A stretch of DNA of 64,000 bases from assembly GCA_003255065.1 (NCBI GenBank), contig QAOA01001406.1, positions 408,273 to 472,272 of the forward strand, written 5' to 3'. Positions within the stretch are counted from its first letter, which is position 1; every line of letters starts with the position of its first letter. The notes beneath the pieces were generated by a model. It was not told the origin of the DNA and did not search any database. It was given only the letters and a program-made list of their open reading frames with translations. The position numbers were made by a program, and so were the translations under genes. This document shows, in pieces, positions 51,932 through 64,000 of this stretch. The stretch is from Cercis canadensis. Lineage: Eukaryota > Streptophyta > Magnoliopsida > Fabales > Fabaceae.

Positions 51932-54900
51932 ATGGGGGAAAGTGAAGATTTAGCTGTCACCCAGATGAAGAAATCAGTTGAGAAACTTGGTTCTTCTGCA
52001 GAGGTGACCAATCTAAGCGTTTCTTATTACAATGCACCACCTTCTTTCTTTTTTGCTTCAAATTGATCTTTTTTAATTGGGTTTTTGGCTGTTCAGATAT
52101 ATGGGCAACCAACACTCATGAGGTTCTTGATTGCAAGGTCAATGGACCCAGACAAAGCAGCTAAGATGTTTGTTCAATGGCAAAAGTGGAGGGCTGTTAT
52201 GGTGCCCAATGGATTCATTTCAGAATCTGAAATACAAGATGAATTGGAAGCCAAAAAGATCTTTTTACAGGGTTTGTCCAAGGATAAATACCCTGTGTTG
52301 ATTGCCAAAGCAAGCAGGCATTTTCCTTCCAAGGATCAGATGCAATTCAAGAGTAATTTTCTGCTTAAAATTCTTATAACTGAAACTTTTTTATTAAAAT
52401 CAAATTGCAAACTTTACAATTTCGGTTTCAGTTTTGAAAGTTTGATTCTAGTTTAGTCAATTTTAAGATGCCTTTTGATGTGTTTTGTCTTCTTAGTTAG
52501 TGGGCCATCAGAAGAATATGCCCTTAAGCTTCCAACTTAAGTTTGAGTGTCATTTTCATTGACTTTTTGAAATTTTTTCTTTTAGCGGGTTATCACCTGT
52601 GGGGTATTCCATTATTAGATTTGGATGAATATGATTAAAACTTTATTTAGTATATTTTTTTTTTATGTTGTCATGGGGTAGCTATAGCTAGTTACTGTCT
52701 GTTATGTTCTAAAATAATGAAGCATCATGAACAAATATACGTTTTTGAAAATTAATTGAAGTTCTCTACTTATGTATTCATGATTACAACTAGCTAGGTA
52801 AAAACAATGTTATCTATTTGTGCAGAATTTGTGGTTCATCTGCTGGAGAAGACGATTACAAGGTACTGCTTAATTTCACCACTAAAGGGGTACATTTACC
52901 TGTCAATTGAAAAGAACTAGTTTTTGTTTACACAAAGGCATGCAACTATATAATTGCTCTGTCTGTGAAAGTACATATGTTGGACGTCTTCACCAGTGTA
53001 GCATTTTCAGATTATGAAAGCAGTTGAAAAAATTATGATATGTAAAGCTGGTGAATAGCTATGATTGATGATAGCTATGGAGCCTCCTTCTTTGTGTCTA
53101 AATGTTGTATATTCTGGTTAACTAATGGGGTAGTCAATTTGTGAGCTATGTAGCACAGGCCACTACAAAAAAGGGGTCACGAAAGTGAGCTCATGGAGGA
53201 ACTAAAATAATTTGGGTAATGAAATGGCCAAAATAATAGTAGTTCCATGCATGAATGCTAACTCATGGTAAGACTTGTTGTCTAAAGAGGGCCCTGAAAT
53301 AGGGGAGAAGCGATTTGGGAAATTTTCTGCTGCAGGTTGGATGTGTCTAGGCGTGTCTCTGAACTCATGGTACAGCTTCTAGTTTCATGCTGGTGTGATG
53401 AATGATCTAGTTCTTTCCAAGTTAGAAATATGGTGTAATTAGAGATGTAAAATTAGGATCAAAAGAAGGCATAGACAGACTGAGATTGAGAGGGGAGGAA
53501 GGGGAGAGAGAGAGAGAGAGAGAGACAGCAGTTATAAAATTCCTATCTGGTATTGTCTTGGAGCTTCTTAATATTCACCCATCATTAAACGAAAATATTT
53601 GCAAGGTAGAGATTTGGTTTCAAGTTGGGAAGCACAGATATGCTTGTTTTGATTGTTACAATATCTATATATTAGCCTTGCTTTTTGTGACAGCTATGCA
53701 GTTAATTCATTTTTCTCCCCTCCTAACAGTCATATGGCTTCTAATTACCATATTGTGCATTTCATTGTGCGTGTTTTCTTCGCTTGTATACAGTTGAGAA
53801 AATTGTAGTTACTCATTTCATTGGTCTTAAGTGCTTGCAAAGGAAGGGATATAGGAAATGAAAAGATGATTGCAGTTCATGATCTACAGCATCTTACACA
53901 AAAGTAAATAAATAAATAATTGATGTGCATGGATTTATCACCGGATTTCAATTTTTACTGGTGACATTCTTTATCTTTGCAGTGCTTGCAAAGGAAGTGA
54001 GATAGGAAATGAGAAGGGAATTGTAATTCTTGATCTGCAGCATCTTTCATATAAAAACGTTGATGTACGGGGGTTTATCACTGGATTTCAATTCTTACAG
54101 GTGACTATCTTTATATTTTCCTTGCAATTTTATTTTAATTTATGTGCTGATAGATACAGGTGAAAGAGCAAGTTATGATGAATATTGTAAATGCTAAATT
54201 GCTAATGTAACATGGGTATTGATTTATACTTCTCTTTCTGAATTTTTGGTAATAATCACTGGTTTATGTCCAAATCATGCATTTGGTTCGCACTGAAAAG
54301 GTAAAGACAGCATAGATACTTCATGTGTTTGTCATTTTGGTTATGCTAGAACAGAACAGGCATGGAATTAATGCTATATGAAAATATATAAAAGCAAATA
54401 TAGTTATTTATTGACTTTAATTTTCTTATGGAAATTCAGACCTTCCTATTATATATTAATACTAGTTATCAACAGATTTGCTGATCCTGTAAATGTCACT
54501 AAATACGCAAAGCATATAATTGGGTCATTCAAGTTGAAGTTGGATATCCTATGTCAAAAAGTTATTTTACTTATTCAATCTTAAATCTGTGCCTCTAAAA
54601 TTGAGACTGGTCATTGATGAGTTTACTAAGTATAGAATTTGAATGTTGTTGCCATCTTAAGTTTGAGGTACTTGTGCATATGGTGGAGCTGTGGAGGCAA
54701 ACCACTCATACATGTTCAGATTCTAGTTTATTGCAGGGTTCTGCCTGCAAATGCATCAATGACAAATTCATTCTTCAAATTTCTTTGTTAAATTGCAGGA
54801 TTACTACCCTGAACGTTTAGCGCAGTTGTACATATTACAGATGCCATGGTTTTTTGTGAGCGCTTGGAGACTGATTTCTCGCTTCCTAGACAGGGCAACG

Positions 54901-56043
54901 AAAGAAAAGGTACTTAGTAAAGGGCTAAAGTTTTTGTCTGTCATCTTAACTCAAATTTATTTATAAAAAAGAAAATCTGGGTTTAGATCCTATCTTTCAC
55001 ACAACCAAACTCATTGACAGCCATATCTTATGTGGTACTTGCAGCTTTTATGCATCACTGACCCTGCATTTCTTTATAGCTTAAATATTTGATATGATTC
55101 TTAATTTGACATAACATTGAAGAATGACTTCCATAAAGTCTTCTATATAGGCTTTGGGAATGCTGTTTCCTATAATGTTCGATATAGGCTTTGAGAATGT
55201 TGTTGATGTGCTGGCATAGATAATCTTTTTAGCTTAATATGTTTGTTGGGCTTGTTTAACTGTTTATAATTAGGAAAAAGTTATTTAACATGATTTTGAA
55301 GCATAGAATTAGTCTTCAAGCTACCATAGCCAGCTTCCTACCAATTTCAGTATTATTTTTCTTTGTCTGCTGTTAAACATCTTAAATTATGTTGTATCTG
55401 TTGAATAGTTTGTAAGTTAAGTTGTGGAACCAAGTCCCACATTGGACAAAACAATGAAAGTTTAAGTCTTTATAAATGGGCTACACAAGCCCATGTTGCT
55501 AGCCCAATTGCTTAGCAAATCAAAGATAAAAGGAAACGAATACCAAAAAAAAAAGATAAAAGGAAAGTTCCAAATGTTTGAAAGATTTGATTGGCACTTA
55601 GGCACTTTCAAGTCTATAAAAGGAAAGTTCCAAATTGCATTAAGTCAATCAAGAGGGCTTTGTTGTATCTATGAATATGCATGACTCAGATGTTTGAAAG
55701 ATTCATCCTCTGGAATATGCATGTTCACACCTCAAAGCTATTATTTTTGTTGTCTCCCTGATATTGTTTCTAACAGGATCATGGAGTTAACATCTATAAA
55801 TTTTCTACATTTAAGCTCAAAAGAAAAATCTTGATATGTTGAAGGATTCATCTTCTGGAATATGCATGACAGAGTTTTGGATGGTGAATGCAGATTGTAA
55901 TTGTAAGCACTGATGGTGAGAGAAGAGAATTTATAAAAGAGGTTGGTGAAGAGATTCTCCCAGAAGAGTATGGTGGACAAGCAAAGCTCGTAGCTCTCCA
56001 AGATGTTGTATTGACCCCATTGCAAAATGGATCAACACATTAA
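51932..56043 (+). CDS. SEC14-like CRAL-TRIO domain protein
   Basis: Exons 51932-52003, 52097-52352, 52826-52862, 53983-54100, 54799-54909 and 55894-56043 join in phase to 247 residues. The N-terminal CRAL-TRIO-N part has PTLMRFLIARSMDPDKAAKM and VQWQKWR. The lipid-binding lobe has GIVILDLQHLSYKNVDVRGF, DYYPERLAQLYILQMPWFF and the closing ILPEEYGGQAKL. The family transfers or presents phosphatidylinositol and related lipids at membranes; the ligand here is unknown. The protein is short, with no GOLD or nodulin domain. A decayed duplicate of exon 4 lies just upstream of it. The final exon is about 1 kb away and its junction is inferred from phase and homology. Confidence 0.87.
53504..53525 (+). 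repeat. (GA)n microsatellite in intron 3 of the SEC14-like gene
   Basis: About 11 GA units. The 103-residue frame starting at 53486 reads through it and is not a gene. Confidence 0.85.
53832..53960 (+). pseudogene. Decayed duplicate of SEC14-like exon 4
   Basis: tgcttgcaaaggaaggg up to caatttttactg|gtgac repeats exon 4 (53983-54100) and its donor site, immediately upstream. Translation in the gene's frame is ACKGRDIGNEKMIAVHDLQH followed by LTQK and a stop, with an added AAATAAATAAAT stretch. A weak acceptor (cttaag) precedes it. If spliced in, it would truncate the protein. Confidence 0.82.
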
Positions 56044-57894
56044 TTTAGATGACTAGTATGAAGATCACACCATTAATGCTTCTAGTCTACCTCTATCAGA
56101 ACTTCCTTTCTTTGAAACTTAAATAAACAGGAGCTAATCTTGTTGAAGAAAACTCATTCAAATTGGTCTTGTGACCCTTTTGAGTTCACAAATCTTATAC
56201 CAAGAATAATGCAATTTATACCACTTGTCCATTCACAGTTCTGCATAACTTCTATACGTGGTTTTATGAGTCTAGCAGGGAAAAAAACGTTAAATGGAGT
56301 CATTTTTATAGTTGTTTACAATCGTAAATGCAATATGAAAGGAGCTTTCTCGCGGCCCTTACAGAGAAAACCACTGCATATAACCAAGACTGTAAGTCTA
56401 TAACTAAGTCCTTCTCTGCTAAGATAAATTGGAGAACGAAGACAAAATAGAGACAAAACTAGAAACAAGGGTTAAGACCTAACAGCTAGTTTGGTTTATG
56501 TTCGTGTCCTTCCGCTTTGGGCTGTTCAGCTACCTTCCTTTTAGAAAGAGTAGCACTACACCGCCCCTTTATTGGATTGCAGTGCAACTCAAATCTTTTT
56601 AGTACTTTTACTTATAATTTTGAGTTCAAATACAGAATTCACAAGTTTTAAAGATAATCTTAGTATTAATTGATTACGAGTTATTTCATAACTCAAATAT
56701 TGACTAGTTTGTATGTCAAAATAATTAATCATAAACAAAAAAAAAAAAAAAAAAAAAAAAACCAACTAGTGATTATCTATTAATCTTTAAATTGCGCCAC
56801 GCTTAAATTGGCCCAAACCACTAACGACCCAATGGGTCAAACTATAAATTTATTATAGATTTAGGGATAAAATGTGGGTTTCCAAAAAACCATTTCTCTA
56901 AGTTGCATATAACTAGATATGGACCCTTGGATCTCCCACCTGGCAAATCAAACGCCTTAGACACTTATTTTAAGGGGATGTGCACTGGTGCATAACTCAT
57001 AATTTGTGTATCCTTAGCCTTCTTTGAGAGTANAAAAACCATTTCTCTAAGTTGCATATAACTAGATATGGACCCTTGGATCTCCCACCTGGCAAATCAA
57101 ACGCTTTAGACACTTATTTTAAGGGGATGTGCACTGGTGCATAACTCATAATTTGTGTATCCTTAGCCTTCTTTGAGAGTAATGCAAAAGTTGAAAAAGT
57201 CTTCCACGTAGAGAGCAAAGAGGAATATGACAAGCAATTCCCACAAAATAGACTAGTTCATTATTTCCTCAACAAATTTGAATTATGGTTATCAATTTGA
57301 AAATTAAGCAAGGTTTCATTGTGTCATCTTTAGAATTGTTCTGTCAATAAAAGTTGGCTCAATTAATAGGTTTGACTTACATTAATAAAAAAAGTCTTCT
57401 ATTCAAATCTTACTAACAATCCTTTATCTAGAATACGTTATCTTAAAGTTAGAAAAATTTATCTATTTCTTAAATTTTTGTCACTAAGAACATTATCCTT
57501 ACGAAATAAAGCAAGTCATGAAATGTGACGATTGAAAAGTATTAATTTTTATCAAAATAACTTGTAATTAAGTAAAATTAATATCGTCTTCAAAATTTAT
57601 AAATTATTTATATTAAAAATAAAATTGTAGTTAAAAGTATCAAAAAAATAATTTTTTTTTGGTTGAAAAAACATAAAGTATAAACTTTACCACTTATATT
57701 ATAACTTATAATTTCTGTTTAGTTTTTGTTTATGTTTTATTAAGTAATAATTTCATTTAAAATAATGCTATTTCCTTTTTCATGAAAAAGTTCTCGAGAC
57801 ACTATTGAACTTATAAGAATTCAACAAATTTTTCGGTAGAGAATTGTAGCACTTATAACATATTTATTGAATTGTGTGCATAACTAATTATATA
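56044..57894. other. Intergenic region with SINE and poly-A tract
   Basis: No gene. A reversed SINE at about 56600-56690, a long A run at about 56735-56760, and the false duplication 56885-57032 / 57034-57182 around N 57033 (about 148 bp each). The 87-residue frame at 56140-56403 has no recognisable domain. Confidence 0.5.
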
Positions 57895-58106
57895 CGGGCA
57901 TTCTATGATACTACGTAAGTATGTCATACTACACTGACATATCAAGCATATATAATTTTTATATTTTATTATATATAAAATATAATTTATTTAATTTTTT
58001 AAATAAATTTAAAAACAGTTAATTTATACACATGTCATTTATTTATTGGTTATTCTTATGTAATATGACATACTACATAAATACTAAAAATATCTAAAAA
58101 ACCTCC
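57895..58106 (+). mobile_element. Mutator-like MITE, copy 3 (9-bp TSD aattatata)
   Basis: A 212-bp element starting cgggcattctatgatactac and ending tatctaaaaaacctcc, flanked by perfect aattatata at 57886-57894 and 58107-58115. Same orientation as 50576-50785. Confidence 0.88.
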
Positions 58107-58115
58107 AATTATATA

Positions 58116-58984
58116 TTTATAGTAGTCATCATTTTTTTTTTTTCCTCTTCTGGGCTGATATTTGATGTCATGATATGGTAAATTTGCTACATCAATAGGG
58201 CCATTTAATATATTTTTTTTTAAAGTGCACGTGAATTGTCGGAACCTAAAAAGTGCACATTTATTATTCTAGCCAACAAAGTACACATTAATTAAAGGAA
58301 GAATTATCGAAAAAAAAAAAATCAAGGATAATTTTTTTAATATTTTTAATTATGATTTTAAATTTAAATACGTAATTTATAAATTTTAAAAAAAGTAAGG
58401 ATAATTTTTTTTAATATTTTTATTATGATTTTAAATTTAAACACATAATTTATCAATCTTAAAAATGATTTTATACCACTAAACTATAAATTATTTAATA
58501 AAAATAATCTTTTTTAAACATAAAAAATAATCCTAAAAATTGAAAATACATAATCACTAGTTTAATGTTAATGGTTAAGTTTTTACCATATATTTATTTT
58601 TCTTAAATTAAGGATATGATACATATTTTTTTTAAATAGATTTTTTATTTTTATTTTTTGATAATTCTTCCTTGATTAAATTTCTATGCACTTTTTCCTT
58701 TCTCAATAAAAATACTTAGTGCGTAAAAAACATTTCAACATCAATACCTCATAATAACTTTTCTTTTGGTTATATGATGGCATCAAACATTTTGATTCTA
58801 CATGAACATACTCTTTACTTCTTGTGAAATACTTAAATCTTACTACTAAATCACATGCCTCATAGCAATTTGACTCTATTATAAAAGGACTAATCTTCAT
58901 GAAAATAAATTTCTTATTATAATTATGGTATACTAACTTAAAGCACCATAATAATATTAAACAATTATCTCATACGAAGTCAAT
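58116..58984. other. AT-rich intergenic stretch
   Basis: No gene. Short repeated pieces (about 58330-58460) of the form attatgattttaaatttaaa look like overlapping decayed SINE ends. Confidence 0.45.
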
Positions 58985-59180
58985 TGGGCTATAGATCAAT
59001 TGATCACAAAGCTCTCATTACAAGAAGAGAATTTTGTGTTCGAGACCTCTTATTGATAAAATAAGGGTCTTAAAATGTTTCACCACACAAAGTTATAGTT
59101 GTGGATACTTCGATAGTGAGACTCCTAGAGCAAGGATGATTCGTCTTAGATTTGATAAGTTTAGCTCTATCTAAAGGTTA
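58985..59180 (+). mobile_element. Probable SINE next to the retroelement fossil
   Basis: Box A-like gggctatagatcaattg and box B-like gtgttcgagacc, with a tail reaching tttagctctatctaaagg. It recurs at 59737-59905 only through the false duplication. Confidence 0.45.
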
Positions 59181-60466
59181 GAATGATGTCATGTCTCCTA
59201 ATTTTTTCTATGATTTTGTACTTGTTTGCTTATAGACTAAGTGTTTCTTTTTTCACAAGACACCACTCACTTTGTTTCAAGTCACTCACTTTTATCCGAT
59301 ATGTCTTCCAAGAAGCAAAAGACATCAAAATGAGCATTTTCATCCGTGCCACCCCCATATGATAAGCAATGTTTCATTAGTGTGGTGGCGTTCGAAAGAT
59401 ATCAAGTGTCAGTCGTCCAATGAGCTCTAGTACCAGAGAGAGGCCTCCAACCAGCCCCCGTTAGTTACAACTCTGACATTGCTCGTCTGATTGTGGAATG
59501 AAAATGAGGGCACCTTGTTAAATAGTTGGACCTTGTTGTGCTACCTTTGGTGAGCGAATTCTAGCAAATGCACCGAATAGAGAGGGTGACAAAGTTTTTG
59601 TCAGAGGCAAGCAGATGTCCTTCAACCAAACCACCATTAACCAGCTGTATAAATTGCCAAACATAAAAGACATTAAATTTTGAGCCCTCCTCACAACTGA
59701 TGAGGTCGACTCCAATGCCATTTTGACTGCTCTATNACAAAGCTCTTATTACAATAAGAGAATTTTGTGTTCGAGACCTCTTATTGATAAAATAAGGGTC
59801 TTAAAATGTTTCACCACACAAAGTTATAGTTGTGGATACTTTGATAGCGAGACTCCTAGAGCAAGGATGACTCGTCTTAGATTTGATAAGTTTAGCTCTA
59901 TCTAAAGGTTAGAATGATGTCATGTCTCCTAATTTTTTCTATGATTTTGCACTTGTTTGCTTATAGACTAAGTGTTTCTTTTTTCACACGACGCCACTCA
60001 CTTTGTTTCAAGTCACTCACTTTTATCCGAAATGTCTTCCAAGAAGCAAAAGACATCCAAATGAGCATTTTCATCCGCGCCACCCCCATATGATAAGCAA
60101 TGTTTCATTAGTGCGGTGGCGTTCGAAAGATATCAAGTGTCAGTCGTCCAATGAGCTCTAGTACCAGAGCGAGGCCTCCAACCAGCCCCCGTTAGTTACA
60201 ACTCCGACATTGCTCGTCTGATTGTGGAATGAAAATGAGGGCACCTTGTTAAATAGTTGGACCTTGTTGTGGTACCTTTGGTGAGCGAATTCTAGCAAAT
60301 GCACCGAATAGAGAGGGTGACAAAGTTTTTGTCAGAGGCAAGCAGATGTCCTTCAACCAAATCACCATTAACCAGCTGTATAAATTGCCAAACATAAAAG
60401 ACATTAAATTTTGAGCCCTCCTCACAACTGATGAGGTCGACTCCAATGCCATTTTGACTGCTCTAT
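59006..60466 (+). repeat. False duplication around single N at 59736
   Basis: 59006-59735 and 59737-60466 are 730 bp each with about 1-2 percent differences. This is a more divergent pair than most, consistent with two haplotypes. Confidence 0.9.
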
Positions 60467-61675
60467 GTAGCCTGGGTTCGACATAAAAATGAATGGCAAC
60501 ACTCTTCTATCCATCAAGCAGTCCACTTTGGACCGAAAGGGCAAAACCTGACTTAGCTTTCTATCTGCCAAATTACTATTGATGATGCATCTTACTGATA
60601 TCGTCCTAAACCGCATGCTATTCCTCTATGACATCCTCATGGGCATGCCCATTGACGTGGGTGGACTCATTCATGACCATATCCTTGAAAGCCTCAAAGG
60701 ATCCACCACAGGAGGATTGTGGCACCTTTATTTGATCACAGAGCTGTGTAAGACAGTTGGAGTTTCATGGCGGCCCGATGAAGAACTATTACACCCTTAA
60801 CGTGTCATTGATGATAGCCTCATCAACTATTTTAAGAGTTGGATGTCCGCTTTCTATCAACAGGGCCCTGTTACCGTTAGTTCTTCTCAACCACACAGCC
60901 CTCTTATTGCCATTGAGCGGTTCGACAAAGTCGAAATCGACATCAGCAACATCAATCACACTTTCCAACAGCAACAAACTTTCCATGATCGAGTGAATAG
61001 TTTCATGCAATTTGAGATGCAGGCACTCACATAGTTTTTGAGCTAGTGCTTTCTCACACCATGGGTGGCCCCACCTGTCTTTCCTTTTGCTCCGGCGTAG
61101 CCATTCGACCCTTTTGCACCACGAGGCACTGTCGATGACGATGATGAGTGACATACCACTAACTCAGGGAAGTCCCATACTCTACTTTTTCTTGCATTTT
61201 CACATTGAGGACAATGTTCCCTTTCAGTTTGGGGGTGAGTAATAAATTTTTTGTGGTAGTGTTTTGAGTGAGTATCTTTTATTGCTTTCTAGATAGAACT
61301 TACGTTATTTTTCTATTTTCTTTAGGTTGTATATTAGGTTTTTGGGTGAACTTTTCTTTTTGAAAACCTTTGACCAATGATAACACTATTTTTTAAAATA
61401 CTTTTAGCTTAAAATTTTTTTTTAGATCATGTATATGTATTCTTGTTTATCTCATGAGTTGATTCACTCTCAACTAAAATTTCTTGCAATCACTGAGCAC
61501 ATAACCCTCTTCACTTGAAATTTGTATGCTTAGATATGATTATGTAAATATAGCTATTTTTTTTTAATTTCACAGACTACTAGAACTTGTTTGATTGTCA
61601 ATCGAGGCGAAATTTTAGATTCCGCAATATTAGGGATATGATTTAAGTCATTATTATTCTGTTTAGAGCAACTTT
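59181..61675 (+). mobile_element. LTR-retrotransposon-related fossil, left arm of inverted repeat
   Basis: Contains decayed coding sequence of the 'putative plant transposon protein' type found in plant LTR-retrotransposon-derived sequence. It has the same protein signature as the right arm (short matches such as PIDVGGLIHDHILESLK). The element is broken in many places, and no LTR, reverse transcriptase or integrase is seen. Part is doubled by the N at 59736. Old and inactive. Confidence 0.65.
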
Positions 61676-62134
61676 CAAAAGCACCCATTTTTCTTTTCAT
61701 TTCTAACTCTCCCAAATTTTGTTTTCTTTTTTACTTTGTCATCCATTAATTACATTTTTCTATTTTTGAGTTACTACATCCCATATTTTATGCTTTAAAA
61801 CATTCTTTTTATTTTTTTTTTCTTTTCAATATTTGCACAATTGTATTTTCTTTTCATTACAAACATTTCTTTTCAGCAGTGATGCATCACTTTGATTTTC
61901 ATTTTTTGGTGGCAATTGCATTGATATTTTCTTTTCTTTACTAATTCTCCTTGATATTCCTAGCTCTAGATGCTCTTAAGATTGAAAATGTGTTTTAAAT
62001 GAAAGGTTTAAGTCAGAAGATCATACAAAGGACTAGGGGCAATGTAGGTTGATACAAAAAAAAAAGTCTCATTTAAGTTCAATAGGGTGTGCCAGAGATA
62101 AAATATCATACAAAAATTTAGCTAGAAAGGCTCA
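61676..62134. other. Spacer between inverted arms
   Basis: About 460 bp of T-rich, non-coding sequence that does not pair between arms. Confidence 0.55.
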
Positions 62135-63890
62135 AACTGAACAATAATGGCCTAAATCATATTCCTAATATTGCATAGCCTATGATTTCGCCTCGACTGA
62201 CAATCAAGCAAGTTCTAGTAGTCTGTGAAATTAAAAAAAAGAGCTATATTTACATAATTATCTCTAAGCATGCAAATTTCAAGTGGAGAAGGTTATATGT
62301 TCAATGATTGCAGGAAATTTTAGTTGAAAGTGAATCAACTCATGAGTTAAACAAGAACACATATACATGATCTAACATTTTTCTAAGCTGAAAGCATTTT
62401 GAAAATTAGTGTTATCATTAGCCTAAAGTTTTTAAAAAGAAAAGTTCACTCAAAAACCTAATGTACAACCTAAAGAAAATAGGAAAACAACTTAAGTTAT
62501 ATCTAGAAAGCAATAAAAAATACCTACTAAAAACACTACCATAGAAAATTTACTACCCACCAAAAACTGAAAAGGAACATTGTCCTTAATGTGAAAATGT
62601 AATAAAGAGTAGAGTAGGGGACTTTCCTAAGTTGGTGGTGTGTCACTCATCATCATTGTCATCAACAGTGCCTCGTGGTGCAAAATGGTTGAATGATTGT
62701 GCAGAATGAAAGATAGGTGGGGCCACCCATGGTGTGAGAGAGCACTGGCTCAAAAATTGTGTGAGAGCTTGCATCTGAAACTGCATGAAACTATCCACTC
62801 GATCGTGAAAAGTTTGTTGTTGCTGGAGCGTGTGATTGATGCTGTTGATGTTGGCTTCAATTTTGTCGAACCGCTCAGTGGCGGTAAGAGGCCAGCGTGG
62901 TTGAGAAAAACTGGTAGTAGTAGGGCTCTGTTGATGGAAGGCAGACCTCCAACTTTTAAAAGAGTTGATGAGGCTGTCATCAATGACACGCTGAGGGTGT
63001 ATCAGTTCTTTATTGGGCCACCACAAAACTCCAGCTGCCTTACACAGCTCTGTGATCAAAAAATGGTGCCCCAATCCTCTTGTGGTGGATCTTTTGAGGC
63101 TTTCAAGAATATGGTCATGAATGAGCCGACCCATGTCAATGGGCATGTCGGTGAGGATGACATAGAGGAGTAGCATGCGGTCTAAGACAATATCAGTAAG
63201 ATGCATCAATGGTAGTAATTTGGCAGATAGGAAGCTAAATCAGGTTTTGCCCTTTCGATCCAGAGTTGACTGCTTGATGGATAGAAATGTGTTGTCATTC
63301 ATTTTCTATGCCGAACTCGGGCTACATAGAGCAGTCAAAATGACATCAGAGTCTACCTCATTAGCTGTGAGAAGGGCTTAGAATTCAGTGTTTTTTATGT
63401 ATGACAATTTATACAGCTGGTTAATGGTGGTTCGGCTAAAGGACACTTGCTTGCCTTTGACAAAAACTTTGTCACTCTCTCTATCCGGTGCATTTGTGTG
63501 GAATTCATGCGCCAGGGGTACCATAGCAGGGTCCGACTATTAAACAAGGTGACCCATTTTTGATCCACAATCAAACGAGCAATGTCAAAGTTGTAGCTAT
63601 CAAAGACTGGTTAGAGGCCCCACTCTGGTACTAGAGCTCATTGGACGACTGACATTTGATACCTTTCGAACGCCGCCGCACTGACGAAACATTGCTTATC
63701 ATATGGGGGTGGCGCAGATGAAGAGGCTCCTTTGGATTTTTTTGCTTCTTGGAGGACATATAAGATGAAAAGTGAGTGGCTTGAAACAAAGTGAGTGACG
63801 TCCTGTGAAAAATGAAACACTTAGTCCATAAGCAAACAAGTGCAAAATCATAGAAAAAATTAGAGACATGCCATTACTCTATATAAGTTA
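62135..63890 (-). mobile_element. LTR-retrotransposon-related fossil, right arm of inverted repeat
   Basis: Reverse complement of much of 59905-61675. The longest surviving open stretch, 62643-63209 on the minus strand, has PIDMGRLIHDHILESLKRST and a Gln-rich QQQQTFHDRV region, typical of the same plant transposon protein family. The element is broken and no other retroelement domain is seen. Similarity to the left arm continues to about 63890, near the window end. Confidence 0.65.
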
Positions 63891-64000
63891 TGTTAAAAAA
63901 AAAAATTTCATCTCAAGTCAAGACTCCTTTTTGGGTATTCAATCACAAAGTGCACACATAAAAAATTGTTAGTTTCTAGAGCATGAAACTATTGGTCAAG

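Overview
This is a 64 kb piece of an AT-rich plant nuclear genome. The genes have GT-AG introns, and the proteins are a plant set: a type-B cytokinin response regulator, a HAM-type MYST acetyltransferase, a CYP704 P450, a tau-class GST, FBA-type F-box proteins and a CHX antiporter relic. The host is a eudicot. MITE families typical of eudicots and haplotype-like sequence differences suggest a heterozygous outcrosser, but I cannot name the species.

Layout. 0-17 kb: two closely related F-box genes (2733-4004 and 15057-16316) lie in 2.4-2.7 kb duplicated units that share two small uORFs and a 3' RNase H-like relic. The tail of a third unit opens the window, followed by NLR leucine-rich-repeat relics next to a solo LTR. 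Between the F-box genes is a five-exon gene for a probable methyl-CpG-binding-domain-like protein (9337-11576). 18-24 kb: a nine-exon HAM1/HAM2 histone H4 acetyltransferase. 25.5-26.9 kb, minus strand: a two-exon small protein that looks like a plastid protein of unknown function, with a hAT-like MITE in its intron. 31-37 kb: a type-B ARR. 39-43 kb, minus strand: a CYP704C P450. 45-47 kb: a broken CHX antiporter pseudogene. 47.5-48.7 kb: a tau GST. 52-56 kb: a small SEC14/CRAL-TRIO protein with a decayed duplicate exon. 59-64 kb: fossil LTR-retrotransposon-related sequence arranged as a large inverted repeat.

The strongest global signal is technical. The window holds 14 single 'n' characters. 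Twelve separate two nearly identical direct copies of 50-760 bp, and the other two sit inside poly-T tracts. This is the signature of overlapping contig ends or haplotypes joined without merging. It creates false duplications, including an extra HAM exon, a partial extra P450 exon and a doubled P450 promoter. These must be collapsed before gene models or repeat content are trusted.

The genes are unrelated neighbours rather than a pathway cluster, and I see no convincing undescribed system. The best biological observations are a non-autonomous Mutator-like MITE family with three copies, each with a perfect 9-bp target duplication; the duplicated F-box units with a conserved uORF whose stop overlaps the main start (TAATG); a roughly 108-bp direct repeat bracketing the second F-box unit; the decayed duplicate exon in the SEC14 gene; and the inverted-repeat retroelement fossil.
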